A stretch of DNA of 64,000 bases from Paraburkholderia sp. GTDB taxonomy: Bacteria > Pseudomonadota > Gammaproteobacteria > Burkholderiales > Burkholderiaceae. Location of the stretch: assembly GCA_004322045.1 (NCBI GenBank), contig SCRN01000043.1, positions 1 through 64,000 on the forward strand. The letters run 5' to 3'. The notes beneath the pieces were generated by a model that made no database searches, was not told where the DNA came from, and saw only the letters and a program-made list of their open reading frames with translations. Positions 17,117-25,086 of the stretch are shown piece by piece; position 1 is the stretch's first letter, and each line of letters opens with the position of its first letter. The translations under genes were made by a program, and so were the position numbers.

Positions 17117-17349
17117 CACGCCCTGCGCCAAATATCGATCTCGTAGCGCCCGCCAAGCGGCTCGCGTATCTCGTAGTCGTAGCCGCCGCGCGCGAGCAGC
17201 GCAAACAGCGGCAACGGCTCGCGATCGATTTCCATGGTCAGGAAGTGGTCGTCGGCGAGCGTGCGCAGCGCGGCGAGCACGCGCTCCATCGGTTCGGGAG
17301 GTTCGAGCCCGCATAGCGCGAGCGTCGTTTCACAGGCAAGCGGTTTCAT
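17116..17349 (-). CDS. DUF2249 protein
   Basis: 77 residues. EPPEPMERVLAALRTL, then FLTMEIDREPLPLFALLARGGYDYE fits the DUF2249 pattern, a small TusA/SirA-like alpha-beta fold without the catalytic TusA cysteine; a Cys is present at 13 in TTLALCGLEPP. It is translationally coupled to the membrane protein downstream. A second, longer DUF2249 protein lies at 24.7 kb next to another NnrS-like gene, so pairing of the two families occurs twice in this window. Function unknown. Confidence 0.72.
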   Translation of the reverse strand: MKPLACETTLALCGLEPPEPMERVLAALRTLADDHFLTMEIDREPLPLFALLARGGYDYEIREPLGGRYEIDIWRRA

Positions 17350-17386
17350 CAGCGATCGATTGTCGCGCCAAAGTCGCGACCGGTTC

Positions 17387-17400
17387 TTGATCCAGATTAA
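17387..17400. promoter_or_regulatory. FNR/Dnr box between divergent genes
   Basis: TTGATCCAGATTAA has nine of ten consensus positions of TTGAT-N4-ATCAA. It is centred 44 bp from the DUF2249 start and 67 bp from the flavoprotein start, so both units may respond to FNR or the Dnr-like protein. Confidence 0.65.
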
Positions 17401-17460
17401 GGTCTGCAGTCCTTCGCCCCCTCACACTACCGGTTACTGCGATTGTCGTGAGGTTGTCCC

Positions 17461-18693
17461 GTGTCTGTGCCGAAGGCTGTATTCGAACCCCTGCGCATCA
17501 AGGGCAAAGCGTTGCTGCCCATCGTGCAAGGCGGAATGGGGGTGGGCGTATCCGCGCATCGCCTGGCTGGAACCGTCGCTTCGCTCGGTGCGCTCGGAAC
17601 GATTTCGAGCGTCGATCTGCGCCGCCATCATCCCGATCTCATGGTCAAGACGGCCCGCTCGCGCGACCGCGCGCTGATCGACGCCGTCAATTTGGAAGCG
17701 CTCGATCGCGAGATTCGCTCTGCCCTTGCGTTGTCGGGCGGCCGCGGCGCCGTGGCCGTCAACGTGATGCGTGCGGTTTCGGCCTATGCCGATTACGTGC
17801 GCCGCGCGTGCGAAAGCGGCGCGCATGCCGTCGTGGTCGGCGCGGGCTTGCCGCTCGATCTGCCGGAACTCACGGCCGATCATCCCGAGGTGGCGCTGAT
17901 CCCCATTCTTTCGGATGCGCGCGGCATCGGCCTCGTGCTGAAGAAGTGGATGCGCAAGCAACGTTTGCCCGATGCGATCGTCATCGAAAACCCGCGCTAT
18001 GCGGCGGGGCATCTTGGCGCACCCACGCTCGAGAGCGTGGCCAATCCGCAGTTTGCGTTCGCCGAAGTCATCGAAAGCACGCTCGCGTTGTTCAAGGACC
18101 TCGGCCTCGAACGCGAACGCATCCCGCTCATCGCCGCCGGCGGCATTCACTCGCCGGAGCAAGTGCGCGAGTTGATGTCGCTCGGCGCGAGCGCGGTGCA
18201 ATTGGGCACGCCGTTCGCGGTGAGCGAGGAGGGCGATGCCCACCCGAACTTCAAACGCGTGCTCGTCGAGGCAACGCCCGATGACATCGTCACTTTCATG
18301 AGCGTGGCGGGGCTTCCCGCGCGCGCAGTGCGCACGCCTTGGCTGGCCGAATACCTCGAGAAGGAAGCCAAGCTGCAACGTGTGGCTAAAGCGCGCAAAT
18401 GCACGGTCGGTTTCGATTGCCTGGCCCAATGCGGCTTGCGCGACGGCATCGCCAAGCACGGTCAATTTTGCATCGACACGCGACTCGCGTATGCGCTGGC
18501 CGGCGATGTCAAGCGGGGGCTCTTCTTCCGCGGCTCGGAGACGCTGCCGTTCGGCAAGCAGATTCGCCCCGTTCGCGATCTCATCACCTACCTGCTGACC
18601 GGCGTCAAGCCCGCGGAGAACGAAGCGAGCGCCGGCGTGCCCGTCGCGGCCGGCGAGTCGCACGCGCGCGTGCCCGTCGACGCAGCGGCATAA
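17461..18693 (+). CDS. nitronate monooxygenase-like FMN oxidoreductase
   Basis: 410 residues, GTG start. PIVQGGMGVGVS near the N-terminus and AAGGIHSPEQVRELMSLGASAVQLGT are the FMN phosphate-binding motifs of the 2-nitropropane dioxygenase/nitronate monooxygenase and FabK-like TIM-barrel group. A late cysteine-rich segment (CTVGFDCLAQCGLRDG) is unusual for short members of the family. It is longer than typical nitronate monooxygenases (about 350). Placement amid NO and anaerobic genes, and an FNR box upstream, suggest induction under low oxygen. The substrate is not known. Confidence 0.82.
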   Translation: MSVPKAVFEPLRIKGKALLPIVQGGMGVGVSAHRLAGTVASLGALGTISSVDLRRHHPDLMVKTARSRDRALIDAVNLEALDREIRSALALSGGRGAVAVNVMRAVSAYADYVRRACESGAHAVVVGAGLPLDLPELTADHPEVALIPILSDARGIGLVLKKWMRKQRLPDAIVIENPRYAAGHLGAPTLESVANPQFAFAEVIESTLALFKDLGLERERIPLIAAGGIHSPEQVRELMSLGASAVQLGTPFAVSEEGDAHPNFKRVLVEATPDDIVTFMSVAGLPARAVRTPWLAEYLEKEAKLQRVAKARKCTVGFDCLAQCGLRDGIAKHGQFCIDTRLAYALAGDVKRGLFFRGSETLPFGKQIRPVRDLITYLLTGVKPAENEASAGVPVAAGESHARVPVDAAA

Positions 18694-18701
18694 CAACGTA
18701 G

Positions 18702-18742
18702 CCGTCTCGCGGTGGTGCAACGACCGCGAGACAGCGCATTTT
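18702..18742 (+). terminator. Rho-independent terminator
   Basis: A 10-bp perfect stem (GTCTCGCGGT, loop of 9, ACCGCGAGAC) is followed by ATTTTTC. It separates the flavoprotein gene from ubiU. Confidence 0.82.
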
Positions 18743-18765
18743 TCATGAAGAGGCATTCCCAATAG

Positions 18766-19761
18766 ATGGAGCTCGTCTGTCCGGCCGGCAGCCTGCCGGC
18801 ATTGAAGACCGCCGTCGATAACGGCGCCGATTGCGTCTACCTCGGCTTTCGCGACGCGACCAACGCGAGAAACTTCGCGGGCCTGAATTTCGACGAAGCG
18901 TCGATCCGCACCGGCATCGACTATGCGCACGAACGTGGGCGCAAGGTGCTGGTCGCCCTCAATACCTACCCGCAGCCGACGGCGTGGCCCGTCTGGCGCA
19001 CCGCGGTCGATCGCGCGGCGCAGGCCGGCATCGATGCCGTTATCGTGGCCGATCCGGGGCTCATGCGCTATGCGCGCGATCGCTATCCGGATTTGCGCTT
19101 GCATCTGTCGGTGCAAGGCTCGGCGACGAACTACGAAGCGATCAACTTCTATCAGCAGCATTTCGGCGTCTCGCGCGCCGTGCTGCCGCGCGTGCTATCG
19201 CTCACGCAAGTCGAGCACGTGACGGAAAACACCACGGTCGAACTCGAAGTATTCGGCTTCGGCAGCCTGTGCGTGATGGTGGAAGGGCGCTGCGCGTTGT
19301 CCTCGTATGCGACGGGCGAGTCGCCCAATACTCACGGCGTCTGTTCACCCGCGAAGCACGTGCGCTGGCAAAAAACCTCGCAGGGGCTCGAGTCGCGCTT
19401 GAACGGCGTGCTGATCGACCGTTACGCAGACGACGAGAACGCGGGCTACCCGACGCTGTGCAAAGGCCGCTTCGACGTGGCCGGCGAAAGCTATTACGCA
19501 ATCGAAGAGCCGACGAGCTTGAACACGCTCGAACTGTTGCCGCGTCTCATGCAAATGGGCGTGAAGGCCATCAAGATCGAAGGCCGGCAACGCAGCCCCG
19601 CCTACGTGGCGCAAGTCACGCGCGTATGGCGCGACGCGATCGATCAGTGCCAGGCCAACCCGCAGCGCTACAGCGTCAAGCCGGCTTGGATGGGCGAGCT
19701 CGACAAAGTGGCGGAAGGTCAGCAACACACGCTGGGCGCCTACCATCGTCCTTGGAAATGA
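18766..19761 (+). CDS. ubiU: O2-independent ubiquinone biosynthesis protein UbiU (U32 family)
   Basis: 331 residues opening MELVCPAGSLPALKTAVDNG, the U32 peptidase-like start. Four cysteines have spacing C-X6-C-X16-C-X38-C (SLC, GRC, GVC, TLC), identical to the [4Fe-4S] ligands of E. coli UbiU. With UbiV it hydroxylates the ubiquinone ring without O2, using prephenate as oxygen donor. Followed directly by ubiV and ubiT, the same trio as in E. coli. Expected in the cytosol as a UbiUV heterodimer. Confidence 0.93.
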   Translation: MELVCPAGSLPALKTAVDNGADCVYLGFRDATNARNFAGLNFDEASIRTGIDYAHERGRKVLVALNTYPQPTAWPVWRTAVDRAAQAGIDAVIVADPGLMRYARDRYPDLRLHLSVQGSATNYEAINFYQQHFGVSRAVLPRVLSLTQVEHVTENTTVELEVFGFGSLCVMVEGRCALSSYATGESPNTHGVCSPAKHVRWQKTSQGLESRLNGVLIDRYADDENAGYPTLCKGRFDVAGESYYAIEEPTSLNTLELLPRLMQMGVKAIKIEGRQRSPAYVAQVTRVWRDAIDQCQANPQRYSVKPAWMGELDKVAEGQQHTLGAYHRPWK

Positions 19762-19781
19762 GGCGCAGTGCAGGAGAGCAA

Positions 19782-20702
19782 GTGAAGATCGCAATCGGTC
19801 CGATTCATTACTATTGGTCGCGCGTCAAGACGCTGCAATTTTACGAAGAAATGAGCACGGCGCCCGTCGACATCGTGTATCTGGGCGAGACGGTGTGCTC
19901 GCGGCGTCACGAGTTGCGCCTGCCCGATTGGCTCGAAATCGCGCAGATGCTTTCGCAGGCAGGCAAGGAAGTCGTGCTGTCGACGCAGATTCTGCTCGAA
20001 TCGGGCAAGGACGTCGCGACGATGAAAGCCGTGACCGGCAACGGAAGCTACCTCGTCGAAGCGAACGACATGGGCGCGGTTCGCAACCTGCAAGGCAATG
20101 CGTTCGTTGCGGGTCCCTGGCTCAACGTCTACAACGAACCGACGCTGGACGTGCTGGCCGGCGTGGGCGCCAAGCGCTGGGTCATGCCGCTGGAAATGAG
20201 CGCGGATGCGCTCGCACAGATGCAGCGCGCGCGGCCCGACGGCGTGCAGACCGAAGTCTTTGCCTACGGGCGTTTGCCGCTCGCGTTTTCCGCCCGGTGC
20301 TTCACTGCGCGACAACGAAATCTGCCGCGCGAAAACTGCCAATACGTCTGCATCGAACACCCAGATGGTCTCATGCTGCGCACGCGAGAAGGGCAGCCCT
20401 TCCTCGTCTTGAACGGCGTCTCGATTCAATCGGCGCGAGTCTACAACCTCGTCGATTCGATCGATACGTTGAAAACGCTCGGCGTCGATGTGCTCCGCTT
20501 GAGCCCGCAGTCACAAGGGATGAGCGAAATCGTCGCCATCTTTCGAGATGCGGCCGATGGCAGGCTGAGCGGCGCGCGGGCCTTGGAGCGCATGGCGCTG
20601 CTCATGCCCGAATCGCGCTGCGACGGATATTGGCACGGCATGCCGGGGCTGGCTCAGAAACAGGAATCGACGCAGGTGGAATCCATTAGGAGTGCTCAAT
20701 GA
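19782..20702 (+). CDS. ubiV: O2-independent ubiquinone biosynthesis protein UbiV (U32 family)
   Basis: 306 residues from the GTG at 19782 preceded by AGGAG; the frame is open upstream inside ubiU but shows no homology there. KIAIGPIHYYWSRVKTLQFY is the family start. Cluster cysteines: GETVCSRR, then C-X12-C-X3-C (RCFTARQ...ENCQYVC), the spacing of Cys180/193/197 in E. coli UbiV. Forms a heterodimer with UbiU. The stop overlaps the ubiT start (ATGA). Confidence 0.93.
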   Translation: MKIAIGPIHYYWSRVKTLQFYEEMSTAPVDIVYLGETVCSRRHELRLPDWLEIAQMLSQAGKEVVLSTQILLESGKDVATMKAVTGNGSYLVEANDMGAVRNLQGNAFVAGPWLNVYNEPTLDVLAGVGAKRWVMPLEMSADALAQMQRARPDGVQTEVFAYGRLPLAFSARCFTARQRNLPRENCQYVCIEHPDGLMLRTREGQPFLVLNGVSIQSARVYNLVDSIDTLKTLGVDVLRLSPQSQGMSEIVAIFRDAADGRLSGARALERMALLMPESRCDGYWHGMPGLAQKQESTQVESIRSAQ

Positions 20703-21166
20703 GTCAGGGCGGCTACGAGATGCCTTCGCTGATACGCGGCGTGTTGTCCAAGCTACCCGCATATCCGGGATCGCTGTTGTTCGTCGGGGGGCTCAATTTG
20801 ACGGTGAAGCCCCATCTTCCCGACGATACGCTCGCGCAACTGCAAGATCGCGCGTTGCGAATCGAAGTGCGCGACGCGGGGGTGGCGTTCGACTTCGTCT
20901 ACCGCGGCGGCGCGTTTCGCGCGGCACGACACGTCGGAGAGATCGCACTGACGATCAGCGCGAGCGCTTACGACTTCTTTCAGTTGGCGCGGCGCACGCA
21001 AGACCCCGACACGCTGTTTTTCAGCCGCCGCTTGACGATGGAAGGCGACACGGAACTCGGGCTGCTCGTCAAGAATTCGCTCGACGCGATCGACTTGTCG
21101 AACTTTTCGCTCGAGCGGTTCGCGCCCGCGTTTGCAGTTCGCGGCAGGCGCAGCCCGCCGCGATAG
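20699..21166 (+). CDS. ubiT: SCP2-domain lipid carrier UbiT
   Basis: 155 residues with an SCP2 sterol-carrier domain: hydrophobic N-terminal helix, then a beta sheet with LRIEVRDAGVAFDFVY and the end segment MEGDTELGLLVKNSLDAID, which matches the UbiT/YhbT pattern. It binds polyprenyl quinone precursors and is needed for the anaerobic route in place of UbiJ. Four-base overlap with ubiV. Confidence 0.88.
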   Translation: MSQGGYEMPSLIRGVLSKLPAYPGSLLFVGGLNLTVKPHLPDDTLAQLQDRALRIEVRDAGVAFDFVYRGGAFRAARHVGEIALTISASAYDFFQLARRTQDPDTLFFSRRLTMEGDTELGLLVKNSLDAIDLSNFSLERFAPAFAVRGRRSPPR

Positions 21167-21236
21167 CGGTGCGCCTCCCGCGGGGGGGCGGCTCCAACGC
21201 TCGTCGGCGTGGAGCAAAGTCACGGAGGTTTCGAAG

Positions 21237-21653
21237 ATGAACAATGAACGTCGCGCGTTACCGCTCGTCTACTCGTGCTCGGGGTGCTCGAGCGCGGCGC
21301 AGATGGCCAATTACGTCGCCTTGCAGCTCGACCGGCGCGGCATGGCTGAAATGTCGTGCATCGCCGGCGTGGGCGGGGATGTCCCCGCACTGGTCAAGAT
21401 CGCCCTCTCCGGGCGGCCGATCATTGCGATCGACGGGTGCCCGCTCGCATGCGTGAAGAGCTCGCTCGCGCGGCACGACATCGCCGCGGACGAATACGTG
21501 CAGTTGGCCGAGCATGGGGTGAAGAAGCGATTTCATGCCGATTTCGACGTGGAGCAGGCGGAGCAAGTCATCGAGGAAGTGTCGCGCGCGGCCAGTTCGC
21601 TCCTCGAGGGCGAAGCGCAGGCCTGCGACGCCGCCTCCGCCGAGCCTCGCTGA
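21237..21653 (+). CDS. DGC-domain putative zinc-binding protein
   Basis: 138 residues starting at the ATG at 21237 with GGAGG. CSGCSSAAQ near the N-terminus and IDGCPLACVK at about 67-76 are the four cysteines of the DGC domain (PF08859), thought to bind zinc. The domain occurs in anaerobic and respiratory gene clusters but has no known reaction. Here it follows ubiT and precedes, convergently, the class III reductase genes. A role in sulfur or metal handling is possible but unproved. Confidence 0.83.
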   Translation: MNNERRALPLVYSCSGCSSAAQMANYVALQLDRRGMAEMSCIAGVGGDVPALVKIALSGRPIIAIDGCPLACVKSSLARHDIAADEYVQLAEHGVKKRFHADFDVEQAEQVIEEVSRAASSLLEGEAQACDAASAEPR

Positions 21654-21741
21654 ACCTAGCCGACGATTGGCGAAACCCGGCGAGCGCCTCGCACATTGCG
21701 TATTGCGTATCCCGGCGTATCCCGCGCCGCGTCCCCAACGC

Positions 21742-22488
21742 TTAGCCGCGCCTGACATCGAACGTAGGAAAGAGCTTGCGCATTTCATCGAGCGTCGGCC
21801 CGCTCGGGTACCCTGCCGTGCCTACCGCATTCAACGCGGCATCGGCCGATCCTTGCTTGCGGAAGATCTGCAGGTAGTGCGTTTTCACGCCCATGTCCGA
21901 GAGTGAGTGCGCGAGCTTGAGCAGCGCCGCATCGGTTAGCAAGCTCGGGTGCGCAGTCGTTCTGCACTCATAATCGACCCCGCTCGAGAGCAGCGCTTCG
22001 AGGCTGCGCTGCGCGAACGTTCCGCTGTCGCGCATGCGCGTCACTTGCTCGTAATCCTCGAACGGCGCTTTCACGTCGAAGCCGACCCAATCGACGAGCG
22101 GCAGCACGCGTTCGAACCGCCGCGGATGCGTTCCTGCGCTGTGCATCCCGATCTTGAAACCGAGTGCGCGGACATCGCCGATGGCGGAGGCCAGCGCCGG
22201 ATCGGACGTCGGCTCGCCGCCGCTGAACACCACCGCATCGATCAACCCGACGCGGCGCGTTAGAAAACTCATCACGTTGGCCCAAGAGACGGCGCCCTCG
22301 CGCGTGCGCGGCTGCAAATGCGTGTTATGGCAGTAGCCGCAGCGCCACGGGCACCCTTGCACGAACACGACTGCGGCCAACTGGCCCGGATAATCGGTGG
22401 CCGTGAAAGGCGCGACGCCGCCGACCTTGAGCAGTCGCAGCGGCGTCGCACGCTTGGCAGCGGGCGCGGATTCGGCCTCAGGCAGCAA
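21742..22488 (-). CDS. nrdG: anaerobic ribonucleotide reductase activating enzyme
   Basis: 248 residues with the radical-SAM motif C-X3-C-X2-C in CPWRCGYCHNTH, FSGGEPTSDP and a GMHSAGTHP strand. It makes the glycyl radical on NrdD with SAM and reduced flavodoxin. The start is a TTG at 22488 (GAAGAGG upstream), inside the end of the 58-codon glycyl-radical gene, so the two are translationally coupled. At 248 residues it is longer than E. coli NrdG (154) and closer to the pflA-like TIGR02495 group. Confidence 0.9.
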   Translation of the reverse strand: MLPEAESAPAAKRATPLRLLKVGGVAPFTATDYPGQLAAVVFVQGCPWRCGYCHNTHLQPRTREGAVSWANVMSFLTRRVGLIDAVVFSGGEPTSDPALASAIGDVRALGFKIGMHSAGTHPRRFERVLPLVDWVGFDVKAPFEDYEQVTRMRDSGTFAQRSLEALLSSGVDYECRTTAHPSLLTDAALLKLAHSLSDMGVKTHYLQIFRKQGSADAALNAVGTAGYPSGPTLDEMRKLFPTFDVRRG

Positions 22489-22654
22489 GCGAAGCCTCTT
22501 CCGTGAAGTAGGTGCGCTCGTAGAATTCGCCCTTCTTGCCCGTGTTGAACGAGGAGACCGGCCGGTGGTACCCCATCACGCGCGTCCAGATCTCGCAGGG
22601 CTGACGCTCTTCATCGAGCAGCACGGGGGTGGCGTTTTGAGTGGTCGCGTTCAT
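22478..22654 (-). CDS. stand-alone glycyl-radical C-terminal piece of class III ribonucleotide reductase
   Basis: A 58-residue gene with its own GGAG ribosome site, which lies in the last codons of nrdD, and its ATG two bases after the nrdD stop. CEIWTRVMGYHRP followed by FNTGKKGEF is the part normally fused to the C-terminus of NrdD; the glycine of RVMGY is the radical site. The large NrdD next to it ends after its zinc cysteines and lacks this segment, so the radical must be made on the small protein. No simple frameshift joins them: stop, Shine-Dalgarno and start are all separate. The gene overlaps nrdG by 11 bases. Confidence 0.85.
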   Translation of the reverse strand: MNATTQNATPVLLDEERQPCEIWTRVMGYHRPVSSFNTGKKGEFYERTYFTEEASLAA

Positions 22655-22656
22655 GG

Positions 22657-24447
22657 TTAGGACTCCGTAGTTTCAGTCATTGCGGGTTGATTGCATTTGC
22701 GTTGAAGCAGCGCTTCGTCGCATTTGGGACAAAACTCATGCTTGCCGGGCAGATACCCGTGCTTGGGGCAAATCGAGAACGTCGGCGTGACGGTGATGTA
22801 CGGCAGCGAGAAGCGGCTCAGCGTGCGCTTGACGAGTTCGCGGCAAGCGTCGGCCGACGATAGCGGCTCGGTCATGTAAAGATGCAGCACGGTGCCGCCC
22901 GTGTACTTGCGCTGCAGATCGTCTTGGTGCTCGAGCGCTTCGAACGGATCTTCGGTGAAGCCGACCGGCAACTGCGACGAGTTCGTGTAGTACGGCATCT
23001 CGGACGTGCCGGCTTGCAAAATGTCGGGGTAGCGCTTGCGGTCTTCCTTGGCGAAGCGATAGGTCGTGCCTTCTGCCGGCGTGGCCTCGAGGTTGTACAT
23101 ATGCCCCGTTTCCTCTTGGAACGCGAGCATCTTGGCGCGAATGTGGTCGAGCAGACGCACGGCGAACGCATGGCCCCATTCGGTCGTGAGGTCGTGCTCG
23201 TCGCCCGTGAAGTTGCGGATCATCTCGTTCACGCCATTCACGCCGAGCGTGGAGAAGTGATTGCGCAGCGTGCCGAGGTAGCGCTTCGTATAGGGGAAAA
23301 GCCCGTTGTCGATGTGCTTCTGAATGACGAGCCGCTTGATCTCCAAGCTCTGCTTGCCCAACTCCAAAAGGGTGTCGATGCGCGTCATGAGCGCCGCTTC
23401 GTCGCCCGCATACAAATAGCCGAGCCGCGCGCAATTGATCGTGACGACGCCGATCGAACCGGTTTGCTCGGCGGAGCCGAACAAGCCGTTGCCGCGCTTG
23501 AGCAGCTCGCGCAGATCGAGCTGAAGGCGGCAGCACATCGACCGAATCATGTTCGGCTTCAGTTCCGAATTAATGAAGTTTTGAAAGTACGGCAGGCCGT
23601 AACGCGCCGTCATCTCGAACAGACGGTTCGCATTGGGACTCGTCCAGTCGAAGTCTTCCGTGATGTTGTAGGTCGGAATCGGGAACGTGAAGACGCGGCC
23701 CTTGGCGTCGCCGGCCTGCATGACTTCGATGTAGGCCTGGTTGATCATGTCCATCTCGGCTTGCAGCTCGCCGTAGGTGAAGTCCATCTCCTTGCCGCCG
23801 ATGATGGGCACTTGCTCGCGCAGATCCTCCGGGCAGACCCAATCGAACGTGAGATTCGTGAACGGCGTTTGCGTGCCCCAGCGCGAAGGCACGTTCAGGT
23901 TGTAGATCAGTTCCTGAATGTATTGGCGCACCTCGTCGTAGCGCAGGCCATCCTTGCGCACGAACGGCGCCATGTACGTGTCGAACGAGCTGAACGCTTG
24001 CGCGCCGGCCCATTCGTTCTGCAGCGTGCCGAGGAAATTGACGATTTGCCCGACGGCGCTCGACATATGCTTGGGCGGGCCTGCTTCGACCTTGCCCGGC
24101 ACGCCGTTGAGCCCTTCGGTCAGCAACATGCGCAGCGACCAGCCGGCGCAGTATCCCGAGAGCATGTCGAGATCGTGGATATGCAGATCGGCGTCGCGAT
24201 GCGCTTCGCCGACGGCGGGCGGATAGATATGGCTCAGCCAATAGTTGGCGACGAGCTTGCCCGAGATGTTGAGGATCAACCCGCCCAGCGAGTAGCCCTG
24301 ATTGGCGTTCGCATTGACGCGCCAGTCCAGCCGGTCGAGATATTCGTCGATGGCGGAACCGACTTCGACGAAAGGCTTGGACCGATCGGCTGCTGGCGCG
24401 AGACGAATGGCTTGGGGGAGACGGTCAAGCGTTGGCTGGCGTTCCAT
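22657..24447 (-). CDS. nrdD: anaerobic (class III) ribonucleoside-triphosphate reductase, catalytic chain without glycyl-radical tail
   Basis: 596 residues. NANANQGYSLGGL, DLHIHDLDMLSGYCAGWSL and GNGLFGSAEQTGSIGVVTIN are NrdD core motifs; the end CPKHGYLPGKHEFCPKC is the zinc site. The usual RVxGYxxP glycyl-radical segment is missing and is encoded by the next gene, so the two chains must assemble. No N-terminal ATP-cone is evident. Start at 24447 (GAGG upstream); the ATG/TTG at 24465 is inside an NrdR box. Makes dNTPs from NTPs without oxygen. Confidence 0.92.
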   Translation of the reverse strand: MERQPTLDRLPQAIRLAPAADRSKPFVEVGSAIDEYLDRLDWRVNANANQGYSLGGLILNISGKLVANYWLSHIYPPAVGEAHRDADLHIHDLDMLSGYCAGWSLRMLLTEGLNGVPGKVEAGPPKHMSSAVGQIVNFLGTLQNEWAGAQAFSSFDTYMAPFVRKDGLRYDEVRQYIQELIYNLNVPSRWGTQTPFTNLTFDWVCPEDLREQVPIIGGKEMDFTYGELQAEMDMINQAYIEVMQAGDAKGRVFTFPIPTYNITEDFDWTSPNANRLFEMTARYGLPYFQNFINSELKPNMIRSMCCRLQLDLRELLKRGNGLFGSAEQTGSIGVVTINCARLGYLYAGDEAALMTRIDTLLELGKQSLEIKRLVIQKHIDNGLFPYTKRYLGTLRNHFSTLGVNGVNEMIRNFTGDEHDLTTEWGHAFAVRLLDHIRAKMLAFQEETGHMYNLEATPAEGTTYRFAKEDRKRYPDILQAGTSEMPYYTNSSQLPVGFTEDPFEALEHQDDLQRKYTGGTVLHLYMTEPLSSADACRELVKRTLSRFSLPYITVTPTFSICPKHGYLPGKHEFCPKCDEALLQRKCNQPAMTETTES

Positions 24448-24462
24448 GCGGTCCTCGATGAG

Positions 24463-24507
24463 CACAATATGTTGTGATGTTGCTCATCGTATGCACCATA
24501 TATGGTG
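24463..24507. promoter_or_regulatory. tandem NrdR boxes upstream of nrdD
   Basis: CACAATATGTTGTG (24463-24476) and CACCATATATGGTG (24494-24507) both fit the NrdR core CAC-W-ATATAT-W-GTG, the second as a perfect palindrome apart from the W position. Their centres are 31 bp apart, three DNA turns, the spacing normal for NrdR pairs. They point to repression by NrdR when dATP/ATP is high. Confidence 0.82.
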
Positions 24508-24564
24508 GGGTCAATGCCGAAGATCGGCATTATCGCTTCTTCTTGACCTGAGTTAAGTTTCGAG

Positions 24565-24593
24565 CGGTCGCGCCCCCACGCAGTGCGCGACCG
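24565..24593. other. stem-loop in the gap between the DUF2249 gene and nrdD
   Basis: CGGTCGCGC pairs with GCGCGACCG around an 11-base loop. No T-tract follows on either strand, so it may be a weak terminator for the DUF2249 transcript or a processing site. Confidence 0.4.
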
Positions 24594-24652
24594 ATTGCCG
24601 TGGCGACGGCCGCTCAATCGCTGAGCTGCCGGCTTGCCGGTTGGCGAGTCGC

Positions 24653-24985
24653 TTAGCCGCCGCTGCAGCCGCAGCTGCCGCCGCCGCCGGCGCAGCCGCC
24701 TGCCGATGATTGCTCGGCGGGAGCGCCGGCGTTTGCCGTGAGCCAAATGCCGAAGTCGATCGCGATCCGCTCAGGGGAGCGCTCGACATACTGAATGCGG
24801 ACTTGGTCGCCGTAGCGCTGCTGGATTTGATTGAGCAGAGGCAGCGGATCGTGGTCGTTGACGAAGCGCATCGTTTCGCCGTGATCGAGCGTTTCCAGCG
24901 CCGCGAAGATCGCTGCGTGACGGAAGCGCTTGGCGATGCCGCGTGCGTCGAACAGATAGGTTGCTTCGGGGGAAGGGAGGGCCAT
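24653..24985 (-). CDS. DUF2249 protein with Gly/Cys-rich tail
   Basis: 110 residues, start at 24985 with GGAG. The core, FDARGIAKRFRHAAIFAALE, ETMRFVNDHDPLPLL and QRYGDQVRIQYVE, is the DUF2249 fold. It ends in a 17-residue low-complexity tail with three cysteines (GGCAGGGGSCGCSGG), which looks able to bind a metal. It precedes nrdD on the same strand and follows an NnrS-like gene. Function unknown. Confidence 0.78.
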   Translation of the reverse strand: MALPSPEATYLFDARGIAKRFRHAAIFAALETLDHGETMRFVNDHDPLPLLNQIQQRYGDQVRIQYVERSPERIAIDFGIWLTANAGAPAEQSSAGGCAGGGGSCGCSGG

Positions 24986-25086
24986 GCTTGACTCCGATAT
25001 GCAAATCAAAGGAAAAATGCGGTCTTCACCCAAAGGCGAGCCGCCGGTAATCGATAAAGAAGCGGTTAGGGCTGCAAAATGTTGCG

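Noticed and set aside
22882-24477. 531-codon open frame on the plus strand
   Set aside because: Shadow of nrdD.
24546-24559. TTGAC-N4-GTTAA as an FNR box for nrdD
   Set aside because: Three mismatches to the consensus and no good position relative to the start; the NrdR boxes are far clearer.
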